From the NCBI GenBank assembly GCA_038373865.1, contig JAXGGA010003069.1, forward strand, positions 1 to 64,000: a DNA stretch of 64,000 nucleotides, in the 5' to 3' direction. Below, one piece after another: positions 49,131 to 58,337 of this stretch. Within the stretch, counting starts at the first letter, position 1. Each line of letters opens with the position of its first letter. The notes under the pieces are model-generated. The model was not told the DNA's origin, did no database searches, and worked only from the letters and a program-made list of their open reading frames with translations. Source of the DNA: Uloborus plumipes (Eukaryota > Arthropoda > Arachnida > Araneae > Uloboridae). Position numbers and translations under genes: made by a program.

Positions 49131-50007
49131 TAGGGCTGTGACATCGATGTCAATGTTTTGGAAACATCGATGTTTTTGGAAGAACATCGTTATTTTTACC
49201 ATCGATGATTGAGGGTCAATGTTTTGGGTTTGATGTTGCTTTCTATGTCGATGTTTTATAATCCAGCAAAGAAAGCCAAAGAAAAATATACGATAAGCAT
49301 ACTCATTAAAAAGTTTTCATGTTTAATAAAAAGTCGCAATATTAACAAAGTTACAATGTTTTGTTTTCGATATTTCTGAAACATCTCAAATTTGCTTTCA
49401 CCTTTTTTTTTACCTTTTAATTGTTATTATTTCGCATTCAGTGTTTTCTTTTTTTTTCGATGTCCTTTTACATTTCAACAAAAAATAATAAAAAGATGCA
49501 ATAAAATAGATTCATATTTCTCTAACCACTAGTTGCAATTAAAGTTTTTTTAATAACTAGCGATGATTTGCAGTCAATGATTTTTAAACATCAGTGTTTT
49601 GCATTTGATTCTTTTTTCGATGATGTTTTACATTTCAGCAAAAAAAAAAAAGTTTTATAAAAATATGCGACAAAAAAAGTTATACAGTTAATCAACAATT
49701 GCAGTATATATCTCGCCGAAAAAAGTTTTCTTAACTGACATCGTTATCTTACGATTAATGTTTTTCCAGGAGACAAAAGATGTATCTAATTGAGTGATAT
49801 AAAGAGGCGCTTGTAATGGGGAGTAACTGATAAATAACTACATTAAAATCTGTAAGAAATTGAAGAAAAACTGATCGATGTTTTGAAACTTCGATGTTGG
49901 AAAACATCGATGTTTTTTTTGTCGATGTATCAATACCATCGATGTCCTTATTTTCCAGCATCGATGTCTCAAAACATCGATGTCTTGCCTTCGATGTCGC
50001 ACCCCTA
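49131..50007. mobile_element. hAT-type element with ATCGATG subterminal repeats
   Basis: The left end is TAGGGCTGTGACATCGATGT and the reverse complement of the right end is TAGGGGTGCGACATCGAAGG. The 8-bp duplication GTTCAGAC lies at 49123-49130 and 50008-50015. ACATCGATG is repeated about eight times near the ends (49143-49206; 49873-49984). No transposase is readable. Confidence 0.9.
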
Positions 50008-50015
50008 GTTCAGAC

Positions 50016-50954
50016 GAAATCAAATAAAAAATTGGCCCATAGGAAGCGTTCAGACGATACGCCATAGCATCGATAAAGCAAAGCAATTGATTTTTTTATT
50101 TTTCATTGTGTGAGTGATTTATATCAAGAAGTAATGCAAGTATTCAGAAAACATTTTAGTTTCAGAATGGTCTTAAAGGGCGAGATGCTTATTCATTTCT
50201 GGCGTTAATCAGCTCAGACATGGCACTGTACCTTCGTTACAATCAGTATTTAAATGTGGAGTTGAATATGATACCATTTTTCCTCTTGACATTTCACCTC
50301 CCCTTCCACCACACAGTTGTTACAAAGAAAGCAATAATTCCATGAACGAGCGTGCCCTGTTCTGTTCTTCAATACATCCCTAATTTGATTTCAAATGTCC
50401 CCAACCTACTCTTAAAGAAAATGTTCTAGAAGAAAACTGTCAGCTGTGTGGTGATTAAACAGTATTCCGTTTTCGCAAAAGGGAAAAAAAAGCCTTTACA
50501 GCAAATTTAATCCTAAATATAGTTTAAAAAAACTCAAAAATACGGTTTTAGAGTAAATCAAATTCAAAAGATTTTCAAAACTGTTGAATATCCGCAAAGT
50601 TTGCTTGCATTTATAATATGCAGTACCTGGGGACCGAGCCCGCTCGGTTAAAAAAAAGAGGTTTGTAAACTCGTGTTTTTCTAAAGTGCGAAATACTATT
50701 TAGAGAAACTTGAAAAGCATTTTTAAGCCTTTGGTTGCAATAACGCATTCAAAACAGCCGTAATTTGTTTTAAAAAACACAACCTTATTTAATCCATGCT
50801 CACTAAAATCACACCCAATTTCATTTCATTTGGCGCCGAAGGCGCGGGAGGGGTTGATAAGAATGGATGCAGAGTACCTGTTCTCCAGTACGCATTTGGA
50901 CTTGCGTACTTGTTGGTTTTGACTTTCACTTCACTTTACTTCACACTCCAGGGT
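50016..50954. other. Non-coding; possible diverged SINE 3' end at 50800-50954
   Basis: GGCGCCGAAGGCGC lies near 50831. No gene is supported. Confidence 0.4.
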
Positions 50955-51222
50955 TCCCCCCCGTACATACCACAACTCGTGGTTTAACCGGGATGGGGCC
51001 CTGAACAGCGCTCTGTTCATTTTTTAACCAGGCCCAAGGGCCGAGCAAACCCTTGGCCCAGCACCCCCCAGAGGTATCGTTTCACTTGGAGGATTTTGTG
51101 ACCACGAACATTTTTAACGTCCCCCAGCCACCATTAATAAAGACGGTGGATCTTTCATCGTCTCGGCTCCCTCTATATGATCGGCCTGGGACCCTCCGGT
51201 TACGACAACACACCAACAAACA
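50955..51222 (-). mobile_element. tRNA-derived SINE, minus strand, diverged copy
   Basis: On the minus strand it reads TCGTAACCGGAGGGTCCCAG, then AAAGATCCACCGTCTTTATT, GTTCGTGGTCACAAAATCCT, CCAAGTGAAACGATACCTCT and GAACAGAGCGCTGTTCAGGG. This is the same order as the SINE at 37853-38165. The A/B-box head is eroded. Confidence 0.8.
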
Positions 51223-51544
51223 AACCAACATGTGAAACTAATAGAAGCTTATTAAAAAGGAAGAAATTTAGCGTTCCTGAGCCCTAAGTACAGCCCCGAA
51301 AAAACTATATCATTAATTCGGTACTGAAATAATTTAAAAGCTTTAGAAGAAATCAATTTAGGTACATTTTTGTTAATAAATTAATCTAATTTTCTAAACT
51401 GCTACGTTTAAAAAAAGTTCCTAAACAGGTGTGTTTATCATACCGTGATAAGCTTATTAGTAAAATTGAGCTACATAATTACGCTGCATTGAATTTGTGA
51501 ATTACTGGCTACATTAAATCTGTACTATGCACTTAGCGTCATTT

Positions 51545-51742
51545 TGGAACGGCTATATTTTGGACTGGTGACATTTTGGACCGGCGACATTTTGGGCACG
51601 CGACATTTTGACCCCAAACCAAAATGCTTCTTGTTATTCTTCCCCTTATTGTTATCTTACTTATCACCCCTATTTTGGTAAGATCACAGAAAACCTGACG
51701 CATACGTAAATACGCGGAAGGTTTTACCTAAGAAGATCAAGT
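51545..51742 (-). repeat. Inverted GTCGC array plus the repeat shared with 16210-16330
   Basis: Three to four units of GACATTTTGGACCGGC type (reverse of the 44510 array) are followed by the 16210-type segment in reverse. This suggests that the array and that segment belong to one element family. Confidence 0.65.
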
Positions 51743-52129
51743 TATTTTAATCGAAATGTAATTAAAACATTGAATTATTCCACCCACGTCATCTGAAGTC
51801 GTCCCTACATGACAATCTCCGATTTCGATGAAATTTTATGCGGTAGACACGTATTTGAAACTAACATATACAAATTTTAATCTTCCAAAATCCAAATCCC
51901 GAGGATCTAGATTCCCACAAAAAAAGGAGGGGGGGGGGGCTCCAGAAGGGGGATCAGTTTTACGAAACGAATTGCCATGTTCAGGCTAATGTTGCAAAAA
52001 AAAAAAAAAGAAAGAAAGAAAGAAAGAAAAAGTATCACACCAAGAAGAATGAAATTTTTTGAGCTTGAAATACTTTTCGATGCTATTACGTTCTAGTACT
52101 TTATTGAGTTTGAGCTCGTTAGCTTTTGT
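51743..52129. other. Non-coding; G-run and (GAAA)n microsatellite
   Basis: A poly-G run at about 51926-51939 and (GAAA)n at about 52009-52029. No gene. Confidence 0.6.
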
Positions 52130-52758
52130 GTATGGGTGATTCTACGATCAATGCGTTTTTTGTGTCCCCAAAGAAAAAATAATCTGTTTAATTTCACTCT
52201 CATTATATCACTAGTGGCCGCTATTTTTACGATTGTAGTGGTAAGGGCCAGACGAAATTCCTATTTTTGGGTGGTTTATCGATACCAGGGGAAAATGCTT
52301 TGCCAGGGCAGTGACACTATTGGCAGAATTCTGGTTTGATTTACTATTATTTCACTTGTTTTTTGGTGCAGAATCAGAGTATGAGCTCATTTCTATAAGA
52401 CCTGTATTTAAAAAAAATTTCGCTTTGTAATTAAAAAAAAAAAAAAAAAAAAAAATCAGTCTTGAAAACACGATACATTGCATACAAGTCGCACCGTAGA
52501 TCCTAAATAAAAATACTTCCTGCATTTTTTACGTTCATTAAAATTATATTAACAGGGACAATTAAGATTTAAAATGAAATTTATTATGCTTATAACACAA
52601 TTGTAATGTATATTTACTCTTTTGAGGAACAAAACTGCCAGGGGAGTGACACCAGAGAAGTGACAAAATCACACCTTACCTATAAAAACATCATGCGTTC
52701 TTCTTACCAGAGTTTCACGTAATCCGTGATGTCTGCACACAATAAGCATTACATTATA

Positions 52759-53976
52759 CACTGAAGTGACAAAAGTCATGGGATACCTCTTAATATCGTG
52801 TCGGCCCTCCTTTTGCCCGGCGAAGTGCAACAACTCGACGTGGCATGGACTCAACAAGTCGTTGGAAGTCTTCTGCAGGAATATTGAGCCATGCTGTCTC
52901 GATAGACGTCCATAATTGTGAAAGCGTTGATGGGGCAGGATTTTGGGCACGAACAGACCTCTCGATGGTGTCCCATAAATGCTCAATGGGATTCATGTCG
53001 GGCGATCTAGGTGGCCAAATCATTCGTTGGAATTGTCCAGAATTTTCTTCAAACCAATTGCGAACAGTTGTGGCCCGGTGACATGGCGCATTGTCATCCA
53101 TAAAAATCCCATCGTTGTTTGGGTACATGAAGTCCATGAATGGCTGCAAGTGATCTCCAAGTAGCTGCACATAAGCATTTCCAGTCAATGTTCGGTCCAG
53201 TCGCACTAGAGGACCAAGTCCATGCCATGAAAAAACAGCCCACACCATTACGGAGCCACCACCAGCTTGAACAGTGCCTTGCTGACAGTTTGGGTCCATG
53301 GCTTCGTGGGGTCTGCGCCACACTCGAACCCTACCATCGGCTCTTACCAGCTGAAATCGTGACTCATCGGACCAGGCCACGGTTTTCCATTCATCTAGGG
53401 ACCAACCGATATGCTCACGTGCCCACGAGAGTCGCTGCAAGCGATGTCGTTCTGTCAGTAAAGGCACTCGAGTCGGTCTTCTGCTGGAATAGCCCAAGAA
53501 ATCCAAATTTCTCCGCACAGTTCTAGCAGACACGTCCATTGTACGTCCCACATTGATTTCTACGGTGATTTGACGCAGTGTTGCTTGTCTGTTAGAATTT
53601 ACGACTCTTTGCAGACGTCGCCGGTCTCGATCTTTAAGTGCAGGCGGTCGACCACTGCGCTGTCCATGGTGGGATGTTATGCCTGAAATTTCATACTCTC
53701 GGCACACTCTTGACACAGTGGATCTGGGAATGTTGAATTCTCTAACGATTTCCGAAATGGCATGACCCATGCGTCTAGCTCCAACTAACATTCCGCGTTC
53801 AAAGTCTGTTAATTCACGTCGTGCGGTCATCATCACGTTAAAACCTCTTCACATGAATAACTTGAACAGAAATGAAAGCTCTGTAAAAGCACTGCGCATT
53901 TATACCTGTTCTATGCGATGCTACTGCCATCTGAAAATTTGCATATTGCTATCCCATGACTTTTGTCACTTCAGTG
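52759..53976 (-). mobile_element. Intact Tc1/mariner transposon, DD36E (Incomer-type), 1218 bp
   Basis: The 27-bp terminal inverted repeats are identical and start CACTGAAGTGACAAAAGTCA at both ends. They are flanked by TA (52757-52758 and 53977-53978). One uninterrupted transposase frame fills the element, ending five bases from the left inverted repeat. The length, the short repeats and the DD36E spacing fit the Incomer (IC) family described in animals. Perfect repeats and an open frame suggest a recent insertion. Confidence 0.9.
52790..53836 (-). CDS. Tc1/mariner transposase, DD36E, apparently complete (348 aa)
   Basis: A cut-and-paste DDE transposase. Residues 1-120 hold two helix-turn-helix motifs (ISEIVREFNIPRSTVSRVCR at about 29-48; a second near 86-116), separated by the GRPR-type SGRPP at 61-65 that contacts the inverted repeats. 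The catalytic acids are D157 (AWSDESRF), D248 (MDDNAPCHR) and E285 (SPDMNPIEHLW), with 36 residues between D248 and E285, hence DD36E. A glycine-rich GGGSVMVWA lies at 192-200. The start is the ATG at 53836; two more Met codons follow at once (MMMTARRE), so the exact start may be one of three. The stop is TAA at 52792-52790. The frame has no break, so the protein may be active. Expression is unknown. Confidence 0.93.
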   Translation of the reverse strand: MMMTARRELTDFERGMLVGARRMGHAISEIVREFNIPRSTVSRVCREYEISGITSHHGQRSGRPPALKDRDRRRLQRVVNSNRQATLRQITVEINVGRTMDVSARTVRRNLDFLGYSSRRPTRVPLLTERHRLQRLSWAREHIGWSLDEWKTVAWSDESRFQLVRADGRVRVWRRPHEAMDPNCQQGTVQAGGGSVMVWAVFSWHGLGPLVRLDRTLTGNAYVQLLGDHLQPFMDFMYPNNDGIFMDDNAPCHRATTVRNWFEENSGQFQRMIWPPRSPDMNPIEHLWDTIERSVRAQNPAPSTLSQLWTSIETAWLNIPAEDFQRLVESMPRRVVALRRAKGGPTRY

Positions 53977-55156
53977 TACATACGCGCATTTAGGTAACGA
54001 TTAAATATAAAAACTTATGCTTACCAAGGGAAATACTACAGCGACTGGCGCAGTACGCTTTTCGGCACTTTCAACCAGAACCGATGCAAAAATATTCGGA
54101 TTTTTTTTCAACCACTTAACTAGCCTGTAACTTTACTCAGTATTGTACTGGTTATTTGCAGTCAAGGCCATTCGTTTGCATTTTTTATGCTAAATTTCAG
54201 TCTTTGAAATTCGCCAGGTGAGTGTGACACTGCTGTTATGGTACGTGAAAAAAGGTATGTTTGTACTATGAAAATAAATATTTTTACAATGTTTATGCAT
54301 GAAATATGTTTCTATGTTAATGTAAGTGTATGATTATGGTAAAAAACATTGGGTCAAGTTAACAAAAAATGAACGTCGAAAATGTTTGTATAAAAACTAG
54401 TATTTGAACAAGCCAGGGGAGTATACATTTATGACTATTTTCAGTTATTAATGCTAAAATAAAATAGTTGTAGTTAATTAATTAGGTGGTCCATATAAAA
54501 GACACTAGTCTTTAATGCTTAAGTATACAAAAACATTGATACTATCAGTTTCACGTGAGGTTTTTCCATCGGCCGTCTGAATTCAAATAGCGTAGAATCA
54601 CCCATATAGCAGCGGTTCCCAAAAAGCAGATCACCACGGACCCCTCCCCTTCATACGGCAAAAAAAACAAAAAAAAACTTTTATTTAAAATACGTTTTTA
54701 GGTTTGTATTATTTGTTTTTCAATTATTTCCTTGTTCTGTATATCTTTAAAACTTGTGTGTAGTTTTCATTACTTTATTGTAAGCTATGGAAGTAAGAAT
54801 CAGTTCGAAACTCGATTAGGTGTCCAACATGTGCTAAAATCGAGGGCTTCTGTGCGTTTGCTGCGCCTGCGTACGTAAAGAATTTTTTTTTTACTAACCC
54901 ATTTATGCCCAGTGTCCTAAAAACGGGAAGCTTGTTAGTTACTGCATACGAAAACCTGTAATGGGTATATCGTTTTACTAAAGCTGTTTTTCACAAGTTA
55001 AATAGTCCTTCTTCTTGAGAAAACTAGTTAGAGCCACTATTTGGACATTAGAGCTTATTTATTGACAGCTATTTTCAGACAAATCAGTCGAGCAACGATC
55101 CAGCATGGGTAGCCACAGAAAGTTAAGTTTACAAATACCTTTGTGCTATTGATGTA

Positions 55157-55277
55157 GAGAAAATTACAACGTTAAGGGGGAAAAAAATTGCATTGAAAAA
55201 GGCATTCCTTGTTACGCCGAAACACGTGTTTACAGTATCCCTGCTTATTTGTGCCCCCTTAAGGTTGTAATTTTCTC
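55157..55277. mobile_element. Small palindromic MITE, third nesting level
   Basis: GAGAAAATTACAACGTTAAG is mirrored by CTTAAGGTTGTAATTTTCTC, with TA flanks at 55155-55156 and 55278-55279. Confidence 0.75.
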
Positions 55278-55522
55278 TATACAGAAAGTAAGTTTTTTTT
55301 GCGAACTTATTTTACATAAAATTAAACTATTTTAAAATGATTTTCTTAAAATTGATCTCAGATGCCTTCTGTAATGTTACTTTGCACTAGTAAAGTCAAG
55401 TATGGTCGTATTTTGTTCACATATCTGCAAAATATCCCATAAAGAGGACGTTAAATAACTTAATAAATATGGCAACGGCGAACTATTTTAAGCCTAAAAT
55501 GTATGTAAACCATTCCAAGTAA

Positions 55523-55652
55523 GGGCCCTGCTCCACATTGACTTAAAGCAGAAACATAAAATGGAGCAAATAGTGTTCCTATGGAAAGTACTCGGATTTT
55601 CGGTTTCTGCCTTAGTTTTCGGTCCCGTTTTACGCTGATGTGGAGCAGGGCT
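55523..55652. mobile_element. Small inverted-repeat MITE with CTGCTCCACAT ends
   Basis: GGGCCCTGCTCCACATTGAC pairs with ATGTGGAGCAGGGCTC. A half-copy of the same sequence lies at 15378-15458. No target duplication is clear. Confidence 0.6.
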
Positions 55653-55862
55653 CAAAGAGTTTTAAGCAGATAAAAATTGTTAAAAAAAACTTGGGCGTAA
55701 ATGGGTTAAAATAATGTGCCCTATAAATGTGCTTTCGTTTTAAAATAAAATATTGTTGCTTGTCCTTCAATTGCAACTATTTTTTTACATTTTATCAGGA
55801 TAGCACAGCGGACCCCTTTGCATGTGCTCACGGACCCATAGATCACACTTTGGGAAACTCTG

Positions 55863-56613
55863 GCGTATAGCATCAGTGGCTAAGATGAGGGGGGGGGGCA
55901 TAGCTTAAGAACTTAAATTATAACCAGGGTTTTAACAAGCGTAAAATTAATTGAGGGGGAGGTAGGGGGTCTTGGGTATCGCCTCCTCCCTCCCCTGGCG
56001 TAATCAAGGATGACATAAATTACCGTTAAGAAATTTACATGTAAAAAGAATTAGTGTGGGGTTCATTACCAGATTTTTTATTCTAAAATAATCTACATTT
56101 TAAATCATGAGCAACATAAGAGTTATTTTCTGAGTACCATGGGTGTAAAATTGACCTAGGTCCCAAAACTCTGGAAAAAATACTACAAACACCTAGAATT
56201 AGGAAAGAACAGGTGCAGTGTAAAGAGTCTCAGATAAACTGTTGTTCACCTGCTTTTCCTCGAAATGGGGATTCGCATTCTGTAACATTTAAGGCAAACA
56301 AAATTTCAGTGGATTTAGTAATTTATAGTTCTGAATTCTAAATGTGCTAAACTTTAAAAAACGAAAAAAGTAGAGCAGAATGCAGACCTGCAAAGTTGAG
56401 ATTAGGACACAGACCTTTCGATTCTGAGCCCAATGTGCCCAACTAGACGATTGAGTTGGTTAAATTTTTTCTATTGTTCAATGTAGCTAATTTTACAATC
56501 AAAAGCAGTACAGAACCGAAATATTTCCTTTGCATACACATCTTGTAGATTTGGAGTCCCCCCCCCCCTTCCCATCAGATCCTGTCTTGGTGTTGCGGTT
56601 AACATTATTAACA
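55863..56613. other. Non-coding; G-run and C-run tracts
   Basis: A poly-G tract at about 55889-55897 and a poly-C tract at about 56560-56568. No gene. Confidence 0.5.
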
Positions 56614-57195
56614 ACTAGCGGATATGCCCGACGTAGCACGGGTTAAATTGTAACATGCAAAATCCAAAAAGGTATTTTTATGTCAACTTGGTCAGTTAAA
56701 TCTGCTTGAAGGAGAACCTGATGTGTTATGTTAAATGTGTTATTTATATTATGATTTTCTACAAAATTGTGTTTCTACTTTTGAAAAAAATAAAAACAGA
56801 AGTATTATATATTCAAGGGTGAATATTCCCGAAAGAAACATTGCTTAACTATTTGAAGTGAGAGAAGCCTCAGAAAACCATGCAAAACAAAGACAATATC
56901 AAACGCAAAATTAGCTATTGAAGTTAAGTTGAGATAAAACACTAAAAAATAATGATTAGAATGGGGGAAAGCCTTTAAAAATTAGAGATTTTATGTGGAA
57001 GTTTCAACTAAACTTGGAATAAAAAAAAGAGCTACCAGTAAGATTTTTTTTCTAATTGGTCTTTTGATGTGCCCAGTGAGGACACAAACACATTGTGAAA
57101 TTTTTAGTGAATTCCGACGTAAAGTTTGAGTCTATAAAGGACATACATACATACACGGGTTTATAGATACATACATTCATTCATTTTTATACATA
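56614..57195 (+). mobile_element. CCGGG-headed repeat, copy d
   Basis: The head is ACTAGCGGATATGCCCGACG and TAGCACGGG. The tail is (CATA)n at about 57142-57180. It provides the empty site for the shortened pogo-type MITE in copy e (27049-27775). Confidence 0.65.
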
Positions 57196-57262
57196 AAGAT
57201 AATGATATAAGAAATAAGTCCAAAAGGGGATGCACAGAAATTACAGGATGAAAGGGTATATA

Positions 57263-58309
57263 CAGGGTGTTTCAGAATTCGACGGCAAAAATTCAAGGGG
57301 AGATACTATACACCAGGACAAATAATATGACATAAAAAAGTGGGGGTCCAAAATGATTTCCGACGGAGATAGGGGCGGTTAAAGTTTAGGGTCAAAAATT
57401 TATAAGACACGGAAAAATTGATCAATTTTTTCGCCGTTTTCACTAAAAATATTCTTAATAGATTTTCTTTCTCGAAAAAAATTGATGAAGATTAATTTCA
57501 AAAACTGTCGACAGAGGGCGCTTTAGACTTTGGAGCTAAAAACAACTACTTTTTACCGGCTTTTTTTTGTATTTTCGTAACAGATTCCAAAAGTTTGAAC
57601 TTAAACCTAAATTTTGAGCTCAAAATTTCAACTTATTTCGGGTATTAAGTAGCGAAAAACTCGGACCAAACGTAAAAAATCGTGCTTTTCTGGTTTGAAA
57701 CTTGCCGTTTCGTGTTTAAAAAAAAATAATAAAATTATCTGGCGACACTAATAATGAGAAAATAAAACCAGATGCATACTTTCGAAACTTTAAAAAAAAA
57801 ATCCACAATTTTTTTTCAAAAAAAAAAATGTTTTTTCTTTTTTTTTTACACGAAACGGCAAGTTTCAAACCAGAAAAACACGATTTTTTAAGTTTGGTCC
57901 GAGTTTTTCGCTACTTAATACCCGAAATAAGTTGATATTTTAGGCTCAAAATTCAAGTTTGAGTTTAAACTTTTGGAATCTGTTACGAAAATACAAAAAA
58001 AAAAAAAAAAGCCGGTAAAAAGTAGTTGTTTTTAGTTCCAAAGTCAAAAGCGCCCTCTGTCGACAATTTTTGAAATTAATCTTCATCAATTTTTTTTCGA
58101 GAAAGAACATCTATTAAGAATATTTTGAGTGAAAGCAGCGAAAGAATCGATCAATTTTTCCGTGTTTTATAAATTTTTGACCCTAAACTTTAACCGCCCC
58201 TATCTCCGTCGGAAATCATTTTGGACCCCCACTTTTTTATGTCATATTATTTGTCCTGGTGTGTAGTATCTCCCCTTAAATTTTTGCCGTCGAATTCTGA
58301 AACACCCTG
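57263..58309. mobile_element. Palindromic fold-back element, CAGGGTGTTTC ends (1047 bp)
   Basis: The left arm from CAGGGTGTTTCAGAATTCGA (57263-57720) is mirrored by the right arm (57843-58309), nearly identically. The spacer of about 120 bp has no function I recognise. The flanks are TA. The end type is shared with the element at 25297-25948 and the mariner at 11665, although the arms differ. Confidence 0.85.
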
Positions 58310-58337
58310 TATAAGGTATATATAAGGTATTATATAT

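Larger units (their letters stand above)
52134..54603. mobile_element. Element B: GGG-type DNA transposon carrying an intact DD36E transposon
   Basis: The left end is GGGTGATTCTACGATCAATG and the reverse complement of the right end is GGGTGATTCTACGCTATTTG. The flanks are GTAT and ATAT (one mismatch). The motif GCCAGGGGAGTGACAC, full or partial, occurs near 52302, 52637, 54215 and 54413. Removing the insertion at 52759-53976 leaves about 1.25 kb and no transposase. Confidence 0.7.
54898..55705. mobile_element. piggyBac-like MITE nested in the hAT element
   Basis: The ends are CCCATTTATGCCCAG and (reverse complement) CCCATTTACGCCCAAG. The flanks are CTAA (decayed TTAA) and TTAA. It carries two smaller palindromes, at 55157-55277 and 55523-55652. 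No transposase. Confidence 0.7.
54610..55862. mobile_element. hAT-type element with a nested piggyBac-like element
   Basis: The left end is CAGCGGTTCCCAAAAAGCAG and the reverse complement of the right end is CAGAGTTTCCCAAAGTGTGA. The flanks CCATATAG and GCGTATAG agree at 6 of 8 bases, a decayed hAT-type duplication. GCGGACCCC and CACGGACCC repeats lie near the ends. The left flank overlaps the last two bases of element B, so this element landed at B's edge. Confidence 0.75.

Noticed and set aside
52669..53526. Additional plus- and minus-strand open frames over the transposase
   Set aside because: Shadows of the 348-aa transposase in other frames.
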